The notes beneath the pieces were generated by a model that made no database searches, had not been told where the DNA came from, and saw only the letters and a program-made list of their open reading frames with translations. From NCBI GenBank assembly GCA_037903475.1, contig JBAJFG010000074.1, positions 496,001-560,000 of the forward strand: a stretch of DNA of 64,000 bases, written 5' to 3'. The position numbers and the translations under genes were made by a program. Shown piece after piece: positions 1-11,325 of the stretch; position 1 is the first letter of the stretch, and the number at the start of each line of letters is the position of its first letter. The DNA comes from Ancylostoma caninum. Lineage: Eukaryota; Nematoda; Chromadorea; Rhabditida; Ancylostomatidae.

Positions 1-1347
1 GATTCCAATACCCGCTGAAGAAAATTTTTGAAAGAAATGGTTGGCTTTCATGTCTGAACACCCAGTCAAACCTAACGGTAATATTTTCACGGTATGCAAT
101 GACAGCACATCAGCATTATTGTTCATCCTTTGTTAGCAGGATTAGCATCCGTAGAATGCGCTGTGGTTTGTGATATCTCGTGGTGGCTTTTGGTGGCTGC
201 AGCGCTGAAGGCGAGCGCCAGCATTTTCTAGCACAAGTATCCAGTATATTGCTCAGAAACTGTTGGAAGAGGGGCAACGGAATTACGCAATTTCATTCTA
301 GGGGAATCATGTACAGTGGACGTCAATGGCGTTGGCCCATCTGCCGCCTCGAGAAGGAAGTCGCGCAACCGCGTCGCGCGCGCTGTAACCTATGTATTCT
401 GCTGCTATTATGCGATTTCTAGCATCTTCTCCACCCGATTTTAAGGATTTTCGAGCAAATTGGGGAGAAAAGACCTTATGAGTTGCATTCCGGCGGCGAC
501 GATATCGTTTCCGACGCGCGCGGTGCGGTCGCGCTGCGTCCTTCTCGAGGCCTAGGATGGGCCACCGCCATTACCGTCCACTGCAGCATAAAGTACCCAT
601 TATGTCTACGCTATACTTCTGAGAATAAGCACAGAAGTCAGGCAACGTCTAATTCGAACCCAACTTCGCGATTATATTGTTTTAGTTAGCATCCCTAACG
701 ATAAGATCAAACGTCAGCTGGTCCGAAACAGACCTGACCACAGGACCTGTATTTCAGGAAACTGCACTAAACTATACACTATGACTTTGTCAAAGCTTTT
801 CCTATACGAATTCGAATGGTTTTGCTGTGCAAAATGTATTCATCGGCGGTCGGCGCGTTCAGATGAACATTTTACTAGTAAGGAAACAGAAAACTAAATT
901 GATACCTTTGGGAAGGTACAGAAAAAGACCACAATGGCTTGAACATTGAATGTATTACATCGCTAAGATCCCAGATTCTACAAACTACTTTTTCAGAGAA
1001 GCTTACTTGCAACAAATACCATTAGAGTAGAGGAATAACGAACAGATACAGAAGGCGAGCTCCTAACTCAGAGCCGTAGAAAAGTATCCCAAAAGGTTTA
1101 AGGTAATTAAGAGATCAGTCTTAGTGCTTCACGCTCTTAATCTTTATTGTTGATCTTTGTTGTTCGTCCTCTTAATATCGAAACTTCCATGACTCCCCGT
1201 TCCGAAGTCAAAGAAGTGATGAAGAAAAGCTCAAACGCTGCTGGGCGTTCTGGATTCCTACACACACTATATGTAATACCAACGGTGTTGCTTGATGAAA
1301 CTGCGCAATGTCTGCAGTTTCGGATTTTTTCGTCTCCATAAATCTTT
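1..1347. other. No recognisable gene; short open frames only
   Basis: I see no conserved domain, RNA gene or transposon end here. The open frames are short (80 codons or fewer), have no protein-like composition, and overlap on both strands. The stretch may be the 3' flank of the possible exon that ends at 1348. Confidence 0.5.
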
Positions 1348-1879
1348 TCAACTTTCACCATTTTCTAAATGGAGTAGATATTCCAAATTAGGACGATCTA
1401 CTCTATCTAGTGATATATTGGAAATCTGAAAATTTGAAAATTTTTGTTGACCAAGTAGCAGTGGTGGTGGAGGATACAATTGAGAAAGACTCGCCGCTCT
1501 CCTAATTGTATCCGTAGATACATTTCTGAAAATGAACCTCGCTGGTCTCTCTTCTTTGTAAAAAAGTTGTGACACTGCACTGAGAATCAATTTTTCGAAC
1601 TCGGAACGCGGCCAGGATTTTCCATGGACGAATGTAGGTGTACAGTTCTTGGAATTTGAAACTCGAAGGTCTGTCGGTAAAGGGTTCTGCGTCTGCAAAT
1701 GTATCCACAAAATGGATGTCAGAAATGAGTATTTGGCTATCACTAGAGACTTTATGCCTTTTCCATAGATCACTTCTGCCCAACCACTATCACCAGCAAA
1801 CACTATTGATCCAAGCTCCTTAGGATTAGCTGTCAGGGATCTGAGCCATTGCTTTAGTTCTTCAAATGCATTTTTCGGC
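1348..1879 (-). CDS. Possible coding exon, unknown product
   Basis: On the minus strand one frame stays open for about 177 codons from a possible acceptor (CTAAG, just above 1879) to a stop at 1348-1350. The translation has ordinary protein composition, with segments such as FEELKQWLRSLTANPKELGS near its start, PARFIFRNVS in the middle and NLEYLLHLENGES at its end. An in-frame stop lies just upstream of the acceptor, so this would be a last exon and not a complete gene. I do not recognise a family; a fast-evolving nematode-specific gene or its remnant is possible. No matching upstream exon was found between 1880 and 2990. An open frame this long is only mildly unlikely by chance in 64 kb, so the call is tentative. 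Confidence 0.3.
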
Positions 1880-2990
1880 CTTAGGTATATTTAATGGTTT
1901 AGTAACGAAGTAATTAAAAATCTAGAATTCTTTAGAGCAGCTAGTGAAGGTTTCACCCTCCGGCGGTGTTTGTTTTGACGGTTGTCAAGGAAATCCATTT
2001 TTCGTAGACATTATTGAGGCGGAACCGGGAGTGGGACCAGTGGAAGTGCTCTCAGAAAATCCTTGGCTTCTTTTCCGGTTTTATAGTTGAAAATTGGTTC
2101 TCATTCCCGAATGTCAATCCACAGAGATTGCTGAAAATTTGAATATTGCATCGAATATCTGCTACGACTAACGGCTTTCATTAAGGCGAAAGGCGAGACC
2201 TCTACTTCAAAACCCAGATTCCAGAAGACTTCGGAGGATATCAAAAGCTATCCTGGGCTCCCTAGGCTTTTCCTGGTGCTCTAATTGGGAAGCAGGAGTC
2301 CTGGTCAAGCTTGTCCACACGATATGTGGTAAGAGTTTTCTCAGAAAAGTAGTGTACTCACCCTGCTCATATCGTCGTCCTTCCGACCGTACTGCTCTGA
2401 AAACATCTTGTGAACAGCTACGGTATGCAAGTACGGTAGGTAATAAGCAATGAATGCAGTGACGAATGAATAGTAGATTTAAGTAGATCAAATCAACAGT
2501 CGATAGCAGCAGCGACTTGGCAACAGTTAAGATCTATCCGCAAGTGTTTGCAGCTGATTACTCGTGGAATTGTCGTCGTGGGTACGGGAGCGGCGACGCG
2601 GAGCGAACTGGTAGCATTGGCAACCGCCGCTGCCACCTCCGCCGGCAACAATTCCCAGAGCTCATTGCTTAGAAAACACGCACAATCACGGAGTAATTTA
2701 CACCCTCACATAATGAGAGCAAATAGACTGCATTGCGCTGCACTGGCCATTCGCGCCACACTCGTGAAAATCTGCGTTTTAGCTGCTTTGCAGCCAAAAA
2801 TAGGCAGAGATAGCCGATTTTTTGATTTTCATCACTCTGACACAAGGGAGTCCTATATCGCGATTCAGATTCACGGCCGTTTCAGGGAAGGCCTAAAGCT
2901 TCCAGCTCGTCCAGAGCGAAGTAGGTTCCCAAGGAAAATGCTATTTATACTAGTGAAGTATTTCTTTTTCTAGCTGTTTTTGCCCAGATT
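1880..2990. other. No recognisable gene
   Basis: A 141-codon plus-strand frame (2548-2973) and a 94-codon minus-strand frame (2207-2491) are present, but neither shows a domain, signal peptide or convincing splice sites. I regard both as chance frames. Confidence 0.4.
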
Positions 2991-3610
2991 GTTACAATTC
3001 TTTTTATATATTTATTTATTTATACTAGTTATGCTGCTATTTATACTAGTTGCTTGATGTTAAAACAGACTTGCCAAACCGGTTGAAATGTGGGCTTGAA
3101 AGTCGAAATGTCAGATATGAAGATTACCTTGGTTCACGCCACGATAATTTTCATACCAAATCGCCTTAAAGGCCTATTGGATTGCTGTAACAAAAGAACA
3201 TTATGCGCGCAGGTAGTGATTCACCCAATTAGGATAATGGTAGCGCAAAATGGTTATCAGATTCGTGATCAGCATGGTGAATAACCCCCGCGAGAACGCT
3301 TCCACCACGTTCTAAACAAAACTCGCGAAAAATCGAGAGAATCAATAAATCAATAATGACATGGCGCAAATTTGCCGTCAGATTCGTGATCAATGTGGTA
3401 GGTATTCTCTGCAGGCTTGATTGCGCCACGCTTGGAGCATACTCGCAGAAGATTTGAAAAATCAATAAATCAATACTCGTCGTGGGAAATCATTGTCAGA
3501 TCCGTGGTTTTCATGGTGGATTACCTCTTTGGGCACACTTCTATTTGGATTGGAGCTGAACTGGAGAAAGCGATAAGATCGATCAATAAATTGATGTCCG
3601 AATCGATAAC
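2991..3610 (+). repeat. Dispersed repeat with internal ~130-bp repeats (copy 1)
   Basis: The stretch opens with TATTTATTTATT and a TTGCTTGATGTT motif, then GGTTGAAATGTGGGCTTGAA. It continues with three imperfect units of about 120-130 bp that share 'CAGATTCGTGATCA.. TGGT' and 'AATCAATAAATCAATA'. A related copy lies inverted at about 40515-41070 inside an intron of the M1 gene, where the same TTGCTTGA and TTGAAATGT landmarks occur on the minus strand. Two copies in opposite orientation, both ending in AATAAATA-rich DNA, indicate a mobile or satellite-derived repeat. No coding capacity is visible. Confidence 0.5.
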
Positions 3611-4404
3611 ATCTGTTAAGTATAGTGTAAGTATTCCTGTTATGAAGAAGAATGAAACTGTTATGAAGCAGGTATCCGATTAGTTCTAATTGTTTCTACA
3701 GTGTTGTCGAAGGAGAACATAGGAGTGGTACCATTGAGCTACCGCTTAATAAAGATGATCAAAAAATTTTTCCACACTTCAGGTTTCGGGGCTAAGAATT
3801 AGATCTGTTGTGTGACTTCCTTGGCGCTCTCGGGGTCTATGACCCCTTCATCAATATGTAGGAAAAGCGCAGTAAAAGCGCTCGGTCGCAACTCAGCCGT
3901 GACCACCACTTTTCTCTCACCGCGCGCGTAGCCATCAATCAAGCGCGGTGTGCGAGCTGAGCAGGAACTGAAGGACATATAAAAGGACTACCGTTGAGAG
4001 TGTCGACAATGTCGACTTAATTTCATAATTTTCCTCTCGTTTACCATATAGTAATCTATCTATTTTCATGTTCGTCAGATGCCCGAGACTGAAGCAACAA
4101 ACAACGCGCTGGCCGCACTTTCCCAACAACATCTGGTTTATCTGACGGTTCCATCTCCGCGAGAAGCTGCGGCATTCCAAGTGAACCGAGCCGTATAAAG
4201 AGCACTCGGTTCTGAATGGCATTCACCAAGCATACAAGGGACGGACGGTCGGTCCCTTCTCCTAGATTTCAATTCAGTAATGCTAGAATCATTTTTTGTG
4301 GCTCGCTAGACGATGGTAGAATCACCTTTCCTGTGTTTCGCTAGACGACAGTAGAATCACTGTTCCAGTGTCTCTCTAAATGGCAGAATCACTTTTCCAG
4401 CGCC
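3611..4404. other. No recognisable gene; one short hairpin
   Basis: No domain or transposon end is visible. A TATAAAAG-like box occurs at about 3977-3986, but the first ATG after it is followed almost at once by a stop. A small CCGAG/CTCGG hairpin sits near 4186-4212. From about 4290 there are loosely repeated 'CTAGACGA.. GTAGAATCAC' motifs leading into the tandem repeat at 4405. Confidence 0.4.
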
Positions 4405-4552
4405 TCACTTAACTCATGTAATTTTCACTTAACCATCGCTTGAGTTTCATCGCTTCACTTAACTCATGTAATTTTCACTTGACCATCACTCAAGTTTTAT
4501 TGCTTCACTTAACTCATGTAATTTTCACTTAACCATCGCTTGAATTCTCATC
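4405..4552 (+). repeat. 50-bp tandem repeat, three copies
   Basis: The 50-bp unit starts TCACTTAACTCATGTAATTT and recurs at 4405, 4455 and 4505 with only a few substitutions. It lies just upstream of the SL1-like sequence at 4626. It is noncoding and may simply be a minisatellite; its closeness to a possible SL RNA gene makes a promoter-region duplication conceivable but unproven. Confidence 0.85.
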
Positions 4553-4625
4553 TAACTAATTTTGATTTGTTATGTTGTATTTGTTCTTTTATATGTCAGA
4601 TATCGTTTTTATATTTCTATATAAA

Positions 4626-4760
4626 GGTTTAATTACCCAAGTTTGAGGTAATCGCCTACTTACCGCGTGGCCGTGATTTCATCACGTTGGCGAGCAAAAC
4701 TATCAAGTGTACAAATTCACTTTAGAGAGATAGGCGGAGAGGCTCTGTTAGCCGCCTATC
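4626..4760 (+). ncRNA. SL1-like spliced-leader RNA gene or pseudogene
   Basis: Positions 4626-4647 match the conserved nematode SL1 exon (GGTTTAATTACCCAAGTTTG then AG) at all 22 bases, and a splice-donor GTAA follows at once at 4648. As in known SL RNAs, ATTACC in the leader can pair with GGTAAT across the donor. Downstream are a perfect 6-bp hairpin (4672-4677 with 4681-4686) and a 9-bp stem (4729-4737 with 4752-4760). Against a standard SL1 RNA, the intron-like half does not match the conserved nematode sequence as I know it, and I see no clear Sm site of the AATTTTTGG type. It may be a divergent SL RNA, a dead copy, or a retro-inserted leader. No 5S rRNA gene, a common neighbour of SL1, is visible in the window. 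Confidence 0.45.
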
Positions 4761-5576
4761 GACACCTCGCCTTTCCCCCCCCCTTTTATTTTCCCACCCC
4801 TTCCCCTGTTATTTTTTAAACCATTCTGGTATTATGTGTGTAATTTTATTTCTTGCAATGTCCTGCCATGCTGTGTTATCCATACATAGGAATTGAATGA
4901 ATCTTACAACTAAATGAGTTCAGGCTTGTGCTTGTGTCATGTAAATGAAAAGGGAATTACTTGAATTTCAAGTTAGGAAGAGGAAGAAAATAGCTTCAAA
5001 CTTATTAATCTGCCGCTACACTACGGATTAATTTACGACCGCGACTTTTAAAATTACAAATAGTTCCCAAGAAAAAGTTATGAAATCAATGCGATGAACA
5101 ACAAATGTAAGAATTATCGATGCGATACAAATGAGCAAATTGATGGTATCTGTCGCAAGAGAAGGAGGATGAGTAAACAACGTTGGTCCCAAAAGATTAC
5201 CGGAAGCGACACTCATCTTTAGAAAATCACAGCTCAATCGACGTCGATCGCTTTGTTGACTAAGTCCATATGTAGGTGCGCTGTGTGTCAGGGTGAGGAA
5301 GCACAACTCCTTCGGGAGGGTATTAAATGTCCATTCTTTTCTTGCTCAGTACTTCGAAGCTTAAATACAGCATTCATGATGAGAAGCGCCTTCGATTTTT
5401 CCATGAGATTCTACTCTGGAGGCTGCTCTGGTGCCCATAATGGAGGAAAGACCATCAACAAAGGCTGTGTTTGCGAGAAATACATATTGTGTTGTATTTC
5501 GCCGATACATGTCCATTTGTACGAGATCTATCGCCTGAGATGGGTGCGGCCGCCGAAATGCGGAAAGGATCAGCAC
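4761..5576. other. No recognisable gene
   Basis: The stretch holds AT-rich sequence with C runs. A 143-codon plus-strand frame (5253-5684) overlaps the dispersed repeat at 5577 and has no recognisable domain, so I do not treat it as a gene. Confidence 0.4.
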
Positions 5577-5680
5577 ATTATCCCCTCACTCCACTACCCA
5601 AAATCGCATTCCAGAACTAAAATTAAATTCAGCGGAAATATCGGACCGCAATCCGAAAATAATGATCGATCCTGTATCAA
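5577..5680 (+). repeat. Dispersed repeat B, copy 1
   Basis: About 100 bp containing TACCCAAAATCGCAT and GGAAATATCGGA align with 12379-12470 in the same orientation. The second copy lies upstream of the CR1-like ORF1, so the repeat could be a CR1 leader fragment or an unrelated short repeat. No ORF1-like frame follows this copy. Confidence 0.5.
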
Positions 5681-5747
5681 TTGAGAAACACAGCCACACA
5701 CGATCAGAGAGAATGGGGCGGGGCTGAGCAAGGCTTGCGCATCTGTA

Positions 5748-7003
5748 TTAGGTGCGTGCAAAAGTTCCGGGGCAGTTGGTGGTAGTTATCGTTTAAAGTC
5801 GTTTTGCCTCTTGCAGTTGCGATATCCCGCTAGGGTTTTTATGGATGTTGGTAGTCTGAAGCATTCTCTACTTATACCACTTTTGGCTCGGGTCGACGTC
5901 ACGGCGTTGCTGTGTTTTAGGTATAAAACCAATGCCATGTGCCGTAAGCTAATTCGTGGAATTTTGCTTGTGAATTCAAATTCGGATGGTCAACAATGAA
6001 AGGAAGCATTATTGCTGCGTTTTCGTATCTTCTCCAAAATACCAGGGACTGGTAGGTTCTTATCTGTTCTGAGTGGAACTGAGAGCTTGGAAATAGCTGC
6101 AAAAGCTAGTCGGCAATTTGACCTTCTCAAAGGCGTCCTGAAAGAGCAGGTTGTATCGGACCCAATGCAAAATGAAAAGGACATTACGGGGAAATTGGGC
6201 AACCATTTCTCGTTACTTGAAGAAAATCGGTAAGAAGGGAAAGAATAGAAAATGGATTTTACGTGAGTTGCGCGAAGGAACACCAATGTCCACGCTGGCA
6301 GGTCCGCAAATATTCGACCTAAGGATATCCTAACAACTCTTTTCTTGGGAGGATTGTTATTCTTGATAGGAAACTGGTCATGTGCCACAAAAATAATGGG
6401 TTATCCCAGAATCTAGGTTACAGCAACGCACCTAAAAATAGCCAAACCATCTCTACAGTGTCAAGAAATTTGTTTGACTTGTCATGGGCAGCAACTCGAG
6501 TCAACCGCAATGATTTTTTTCCAAACTTATGAATAGTAATCTACGAGTAGTACGCTCTTTTGTCTAAAGTAAACATAGGAGAATTTTCAGATATAAGGCC
6601 AACAGAGGCGAACATACGTCATCCGCTGCTGGGATAACGCATACTGACATGTTACAGTGTTGGACGTGTAAAAAATAGACTACACGGGCTTCGAAATTCT
6701 AACTTGCCCCGTATACTCTGTGGACCACTCTCCAACAGAATGTCCTTCTATCAAACTCCTATGTGTTTACATCCGCTGTAAAACTTTCAGTGAAGAGACC
6801 CTTCCCAAAAACGACGTGTGCCGCTCTTTCACGTATTAACCTGTAATGTTTTATGGTTCTGGGAAAATTTTCCCTACGCTATAATGGCTACATTACGCAA
6901 ATGCCAACGCTTTTTGAAATGAACAAAAATGTTGACATTGAGCCGAGTCATGGCGTTTAAAAAAATTAGGTGCAAGTGCTCCGGAACTTTTGCACACACC
7001 TAA
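5748..7003 (+). mobile_element. Decayed mariner-family transposon
   Basis: The ends are inverted repeats: TTAGGTGCGTGCAAAAGTTC at 5748 and, on the opposite strand, TTAGGTGTGTGCAAAAGTTC ending at 7003. The span is 1256 bp, the usual size for a mariner, and the left side is flanked by TA (the right flank is CA). The interior is broken by many stops and frameshifts but keeps mariner-like pieces on the plus strand: ISRYLKKIGKKGKNRKWILR at about 6200-6260 resembles the second helix-turn-helix and linker, and WSCATKI at about 6375 resembles the segment after the first catalytic Asp. It cannot encode a working transposase. The TIR type differs from that of the mariner at 13304. Confidence 0.7.
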
Positions 7004-7084
7004 CACATGCGTACGAGTTTTACTACTCGAACTGCATGATTCGGAGTGATTCCTTTTGCAGTTACACTCCAATTGATGACACCT

Positions 7085-7699
7085 TTAACCCATTGGCGAC
7101 CGCGTGGCTCACCGGTGAGCCGCGCCCCTATTATCAAGTACTGGACCCTATTTTCGAACTATTTTGTAGTATTTCCATATAAAATGTGTGCATTACTTCC
7201 TAAAAAAAGGTCTAAAACAACTCTGGTTCAAGGAAGAGTTCTCCTTTATTGCGACAAATATCATGAAAAGGATGAGATTTTGAAATCGAAGGAGATTGCT
7301 TTACATTTTTTGTGCAGTGGATGCAAACATTCTGAGGAAAAACCACGTTTCCTACATAGAAACACGTTCATTACATCCCGAACTCCCTTATTCGTCAGGT
7401 TAGAGGCGTACGAACCGTGTGTACCTCCTGAACAATCCCTTATATTACTGAAAACACCTTCTACAAACTTCTTTTGGCCCTAATGGAACCCAGAAGCTTT
7501 TAGATTCTCTCATTTTTTTGTCCGATGATACTAGTAATCTTCTGAAACTAGACTTCAAATTATTTCTGCAAAAAGGTCTGTTTTAGTCCTAATTATCTTA
7601 TCGCAACGGTGTGGAACTCCGCGGGTGCCGCACTCTTGAAAGGAGCGTTGGTCCCACGCGCCAGACACGCAAAAATGGGCGCGGTCGTCAACGGGTTAA
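7085..7699 (+). mobile_element. piggyBac-like nonautonomous element (TTAA MITE)
   Basis: The sequence is bounded by TTAA at 7085-7088 and TTAA at 7696-7699. The terminal repeats are CCCATTGGCGACCGCG on the left and, reverse-complemented, CCCGTTGACGACCGCG on the right, differing at two positions. A TTAA target duplication with TIRs starting CCC is the hallmark of the piggyBac superfamily. The 615-bp length is too short for a transposase. A 145-codon frame (7046-7483) crosses the left end, so it is not a transposase; its part within the element matches no domain I recognise. Confidence 0.7.
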
Positions 7700-8448
7700 A
7701 TTAAGCACAAATGGGCGGAAACTTTTTTAAGCGTGAGTGCTGCCTTAAACGTTACTTAGAAATCGCCAGAAAATTAATCGCCAGGAAATTCCAAGAGTAT
7801 TGCTTTTGAACTTGTACAAAAGTCTATCGCTATGATTCAATGCTTAGTACCCCGCCATTAATTCTAATCTCCTTGAGCTCCTGCATGCAAGAAGTACTAA
7901 TCCTGCAATGTTTGCAACACCCCATGCACTCGAGCAGACCACTTATACCACTTTTTAATTTATTTTATTTATTTATACATTATGATTATTCATAATGTGA
8001 CCCTTCTTACAGAAGGTAGAGATAGAAAGGCCCCAGAGAGAATTCGGGAAATTTAAACAGCTGATAGGAGTGTAGGTTCAAACAGCAGAAACCGTGAGTC
8101 AACATCCTCCTCGAACCACAACTGCTCCCACAAACAGAGCGGTTATTGCTGTGCCCGAATATCTCTTAAACCTGACCATTCATTTGAATGAATCCAGGTG
8201 AGAAATGAACGTAGGCACCGCATCTGTTTGGTTCCTCACAGCACCATTTGCTTTCTGTTCTCACGTTCTGCTAATCAAAAGAGTAAAGTAGTCAAGATGG
8301 TCCCACCTACGAAGATCTCTCTGTGGCCCAATGACAAAGTCAAGACAATCATGAACTGCGGATCGAAAAGCACGAGCATATTATGAATTCTTGCAGTGCA
8401 TCACTTTCACAGTGTAGTAGCATGGATCTCTGCTGCTGAATCCCAATA
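7700..8448. other. Probable 3' flank or UTR of the LINE at 8449
   Basis: No gene is visible. Sequence close to 8448 follows the stop of the minus-strand LINE ORF2 and may be its 3' untranslated region. I could not find a clear simple-repeat tail, so the 3' boundary of the element is not defined. Confidence 0.35.
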
Positions 8449-11229
8449 TCAGAAGCGTTCTTCATTCTTCTGCAATAATAACCTCAGCTCTCTGCTCATC
8501 AAAATTTTCTTCACAGTACACTTCTTACTGAAAAAATCAATTGGAAGCAGTTTCGCGAAGTTACCAGCTCTCATAAAATATGAACGTAACTGCCTTTCAC
8601 TTCTTATCATTACTGGCACGTGTAAGTGAAAGTTTCCAAGTCTTCCCCGACACGGTTTCATCACAAAATAATTAGAGAGACGAAGACGAGTTTGTCCATT
8701 CCACATTTTCCACAAATAAAAAATATCCACTGCTTTCCTTCTCAGATTAAGATTTTCTAGGCCTAATTTGCGCATGCGGTCTTCGTAACTCATGGAATTT
8801 TCAGCGAATTGTTGTGGGAAGCACCTGCGGCAGATGATTCGGGTAAAAGTTCTCTGAACACTTTCAACAAGAGCAATTTTGTTCGCTTGGTATGGATTCC
8901 AAATCACTGAATTGTGTTCTAATATTGGCAGAACGTACAACTTGAACAGTTTGCAGTGCAGCATAGGATAGTTATTTTTGAAGATTTTGAGTAGACGAAA
9001 CATCACTATCCTAGCCCTCATAACAATTCCTTCAATGTGTCTATCAAAAGATAGTTTATTATCGTAACTGATTCCCAAGTCTTTAGTATTACTGCATTCT
9101 GAAATCTGAGTGTCCGAATTCAACCAATAGGGTACCTTGGGGTTACTTTGACCGAGATGCATTACATGGGTTTTCGATGAGGATATAGTTAGCTGCCATG
9201 AATTCATATATGACATAAGTTTACGGATGGCTACTTGTAACTTCTCTGTTATTTCTTCCTTTTCTTTCAGTCCGTAACCAGCATACAATTTTATATCATC
9301 GGCGAACATCAACAATTTTATACTGCTATCATGATTCAAAGCGGTAGGAAGGTCAGAGAGGTAAAGATTAAATAGGAGCGGTCCCAATACACTACCCTGT
9401 GGAACACCACTTATCACTCCTTTCTCTTGTGAGAAAGAATCGTTCACTCTGACGGAGAAGGTTCTCCCCATAAGGAATGATGTAAGCCATTTCAAAATGT
9501 TCCCACAAATGCCAAGATGTTCAAGCTTCCAAAGGAGTTTACAATGTGACACAGTGTCGAACACTTTGGAGATATCAAAGTAGATGATATCAACGTTGTT
9601 GCGTGTTGATAGGTGAGCGTTCCAGTCAAATGTACTCTGTAGAAGCAAGTCAGTTGTTGAAGTATCTTTGCAAAAGCCGAACTGCTGCAAGGGTATGACA
9701 TTGTGAGCATTTAGAAATCCGTCAATTTTTTCTTTTATACATCTCTCCATAATTTTACATGCAGTACTGGTGATGGAAATTGGGCGAAAGTCCGCTGGAG
9801 ATATCGGGGAAGGACGTTTGTTAGTTGGCGTAATCAGTGATTTTTTCCACAGAGTAGGTACAGAACCGAGGCTAAGGGAACAGTTAAATATATGGGCAAG
9901 CGGCAAACAGAGTTCATGACAGCATTTGAGGAAGACGGCCTGTGGAATGGCATCGAAAGTTAGTGAGTACGATAGCTTTAGTTTTTTCATGAACTTCAAC
10001 ACCATCTGTGGCATTATGAGGAAATCATTTATAGGTGGATAACCTCTACCACCGTTCAAGACATCAGGTAGAGTTCCATCGTCGTTGGTGAAAACCGACA
10101 AAAAGTAATCTGCTAAAACTTCACTTTTCTGTATATCTGTTAGAGCACGTTCGCCAAAATTGTTGACGAACGATGGGATTTTCGGAGGTTTATCCTTTGA
10201 ACGGGAATTGACGAAACTATAAAACTTTTTCCCCTTCATCTTCGAAAGCAATCGTTTTTCCTGATTCCTCAAAAACTTGTCGATGAGGCGACTCAGTCTC
10301 ATGGATATTTTGGTGTACTTGTTTTCAACGACTTGCTTATGTAGACGGCGGAAAAGAAATTCTCTATACATAAATAACTTCTTGATGTACATTGGAAAAC
10401 GGGCATTAGGTGTGTGTTGTGTGCGGATGGGGACGCATTTCTCAAAGATGGTGTAAAGAACATTGCAAAACTTTGAATACATGTCATCTATATTGAGGCA
10501 GTTTTGAAAAAGGGCTTCCCAATTAACAGAAGAAAGTTCACGTTTCATTGAGGGAAAATCGGCATTTGAGAAATCTCCATACTGATTGTTAATTTCTTTG
10601 GCATTGTGAGAGACGTGGGCTGTGAAGGCGACGATGGAATGGTCAGAACTTGCAAGAGGATTTTTGATGTGCACATTAGATATCAATTGATGATTGTCTG
10701 AGAGCACTAGGTCGAGCGTGCGCGATCCACATGTTGGCAGTACAACAAACTGTTTGAGTTTATGACTTTCAAACAAAGAAATGTATTTACTGGACCTTGG
10801 ATCTCGAGGTTTTGCTAAGGAGTTCGACCAGTCAATGTCCAGGTTGAAATCACCCAAAATCATGACATTGAATTGGCATCCTGATATTAGCAAGTCAAGA
10901 TGATTCATCAGTTCTGAGCAATCGTGAATTCTAGCTTTAGGAGGACGGTAAACATTAATAATGCGAAGTTTGTGATTTTCGCATTCAATGTCAATAGAGA
11001 GACATGATATTCCTCCTCTGTTGAATTGTAGATCCAGGCGCTCAAAACCTATGCGGTCTCTCAACAATAGTGCAACACCCCCACCTCTGCCTTGCCTATC
11101 AAGTCTAATAATATTGTAAGGTAGCATATTAAGGATCATTCCATCTGTCACAGTTTCATCTGCCCATGTCTCTTGCAATGCCATTATGCTTGGTTTGAAA
11201 AGTTTCAAGAAAGCTATTAGTTCATTCAC
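8449..11229 (-). CDS. CR1-like ORF2: endonuclease-reverse transcriptase
   Basis: The 926-aa product should nick target DNA and reverse-transcribe the element RNA. The first ~210 residues are an APE-type endonuclease: ALQETWAD near residue 17 carries the catalytic Glu, then VYRPP, LGDFNLD and SDHSIV. The reverse transcriptase follows, with FRPISIT, IYFDISKVFD, GVPQGSVLGPLLFNLYLSDL and FADDIKLY (about residue 640, the catalytic DD). The C-terminal part (ILEHNSVIWNPY, VQRTFTRIICRR) is typical of CR1/Jockey-type elements. Full length and no internal stop suggest recent insertion. The frame is closed upstream by a TAA near 11268, so translation probably starts at 11229 after ORF1. Placing it in CR1 and not a neighbouring Jockey-type clade is inference. 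Confidence 0.9.
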   Translation of the reverse strand: MNELIAFLKLFKPSIMALQETWADETVTDGMILNMLPYNIIRLDRQGRGGGVALLLRDRIGFERLDLQFNRGGISCLSIDIECENHKLRIINVYRPPKARIHDCSELMNHLDLLISGCQFNVMILGDFNLDIDWSNSLAKPRDPRSSKYISLFESHKLKQFVVLPTCGSRTLDLVLSDNHQLISNVHIKNPLASSDHSIVAFTAHVSHNAKEINNQYGDFSNADFPSMKRELSSVNWEALFQNCLNIDDMYSKFCNVLYTIFEKCVPIRTQHTPNARFPMYIKKLFMYREFLFRRLHKQVVENKYTKISMRLSRLIDKFLRNQEKRLLSKMKGKKFYSFVNSRSKDKPPKIPSFVNNFGERALTDIQKSEVLADYFLSVFTNDDGTLPDVLNGGRGYPPINDFLIMPQMVLKFMKKLKLSYSLTFDAIPQAVFLKCCHELCLPLAHIFNCSLSLGSVPTLWKKSLITPTNKRPSPISPADFRPISITSTACKIMERCIKEKIDGFLNAHNVIPLQQFGFCKDTSTTDLLLQSTFDWNAHLSTRNNVDIIYFDISKVFDTVSHCKLLWKLEHLGICGNILKWLTSFLMGRTFSVRVNDSFSQEKGVISGVPQGSVLGPLLFNLYLSDLPTALNHDSSIKLLMFADDIKLYAGYGLKEKEEITEKLQVAIRKLMSYMNSWQLTISSSKTHVMHLGQSNPKVPYWLNSDTQISECSNTKDLGISYDNKLSFDRHIEGIVMRARIVMFRLLKIFKNNYPMLHCKLFKLYVLPILEHNSVIWNPYQANKIALVESVQRTFTRIICRRCFPQQFAENSMSYEDRMRKLGLENLNLRRKAVDIFYLWKMWNGQTRLRLSNYFVMKPCRGRLGNFHLHVPVMIRSERQLRSYFMRAGNFAKLLPIDFFSKKCTVKKILMSRELRLLLQKNEERF

Positions 11230-11325
11230 CTTGTTCTTTATACTTCTGCAGTTGGCTGAAAAAACAACTTAATTTGTAAACACGCAGGCACATTCTTTTA
11301 CTCATCCTTCGACCGTGCGGTCCTC

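Noticed and set aside
3977..4020. Promoter and gene after the TATAAAAG at 3977
   Set aside because: The first ATG is followed by a stop after two codons, and no exon was found downstream.
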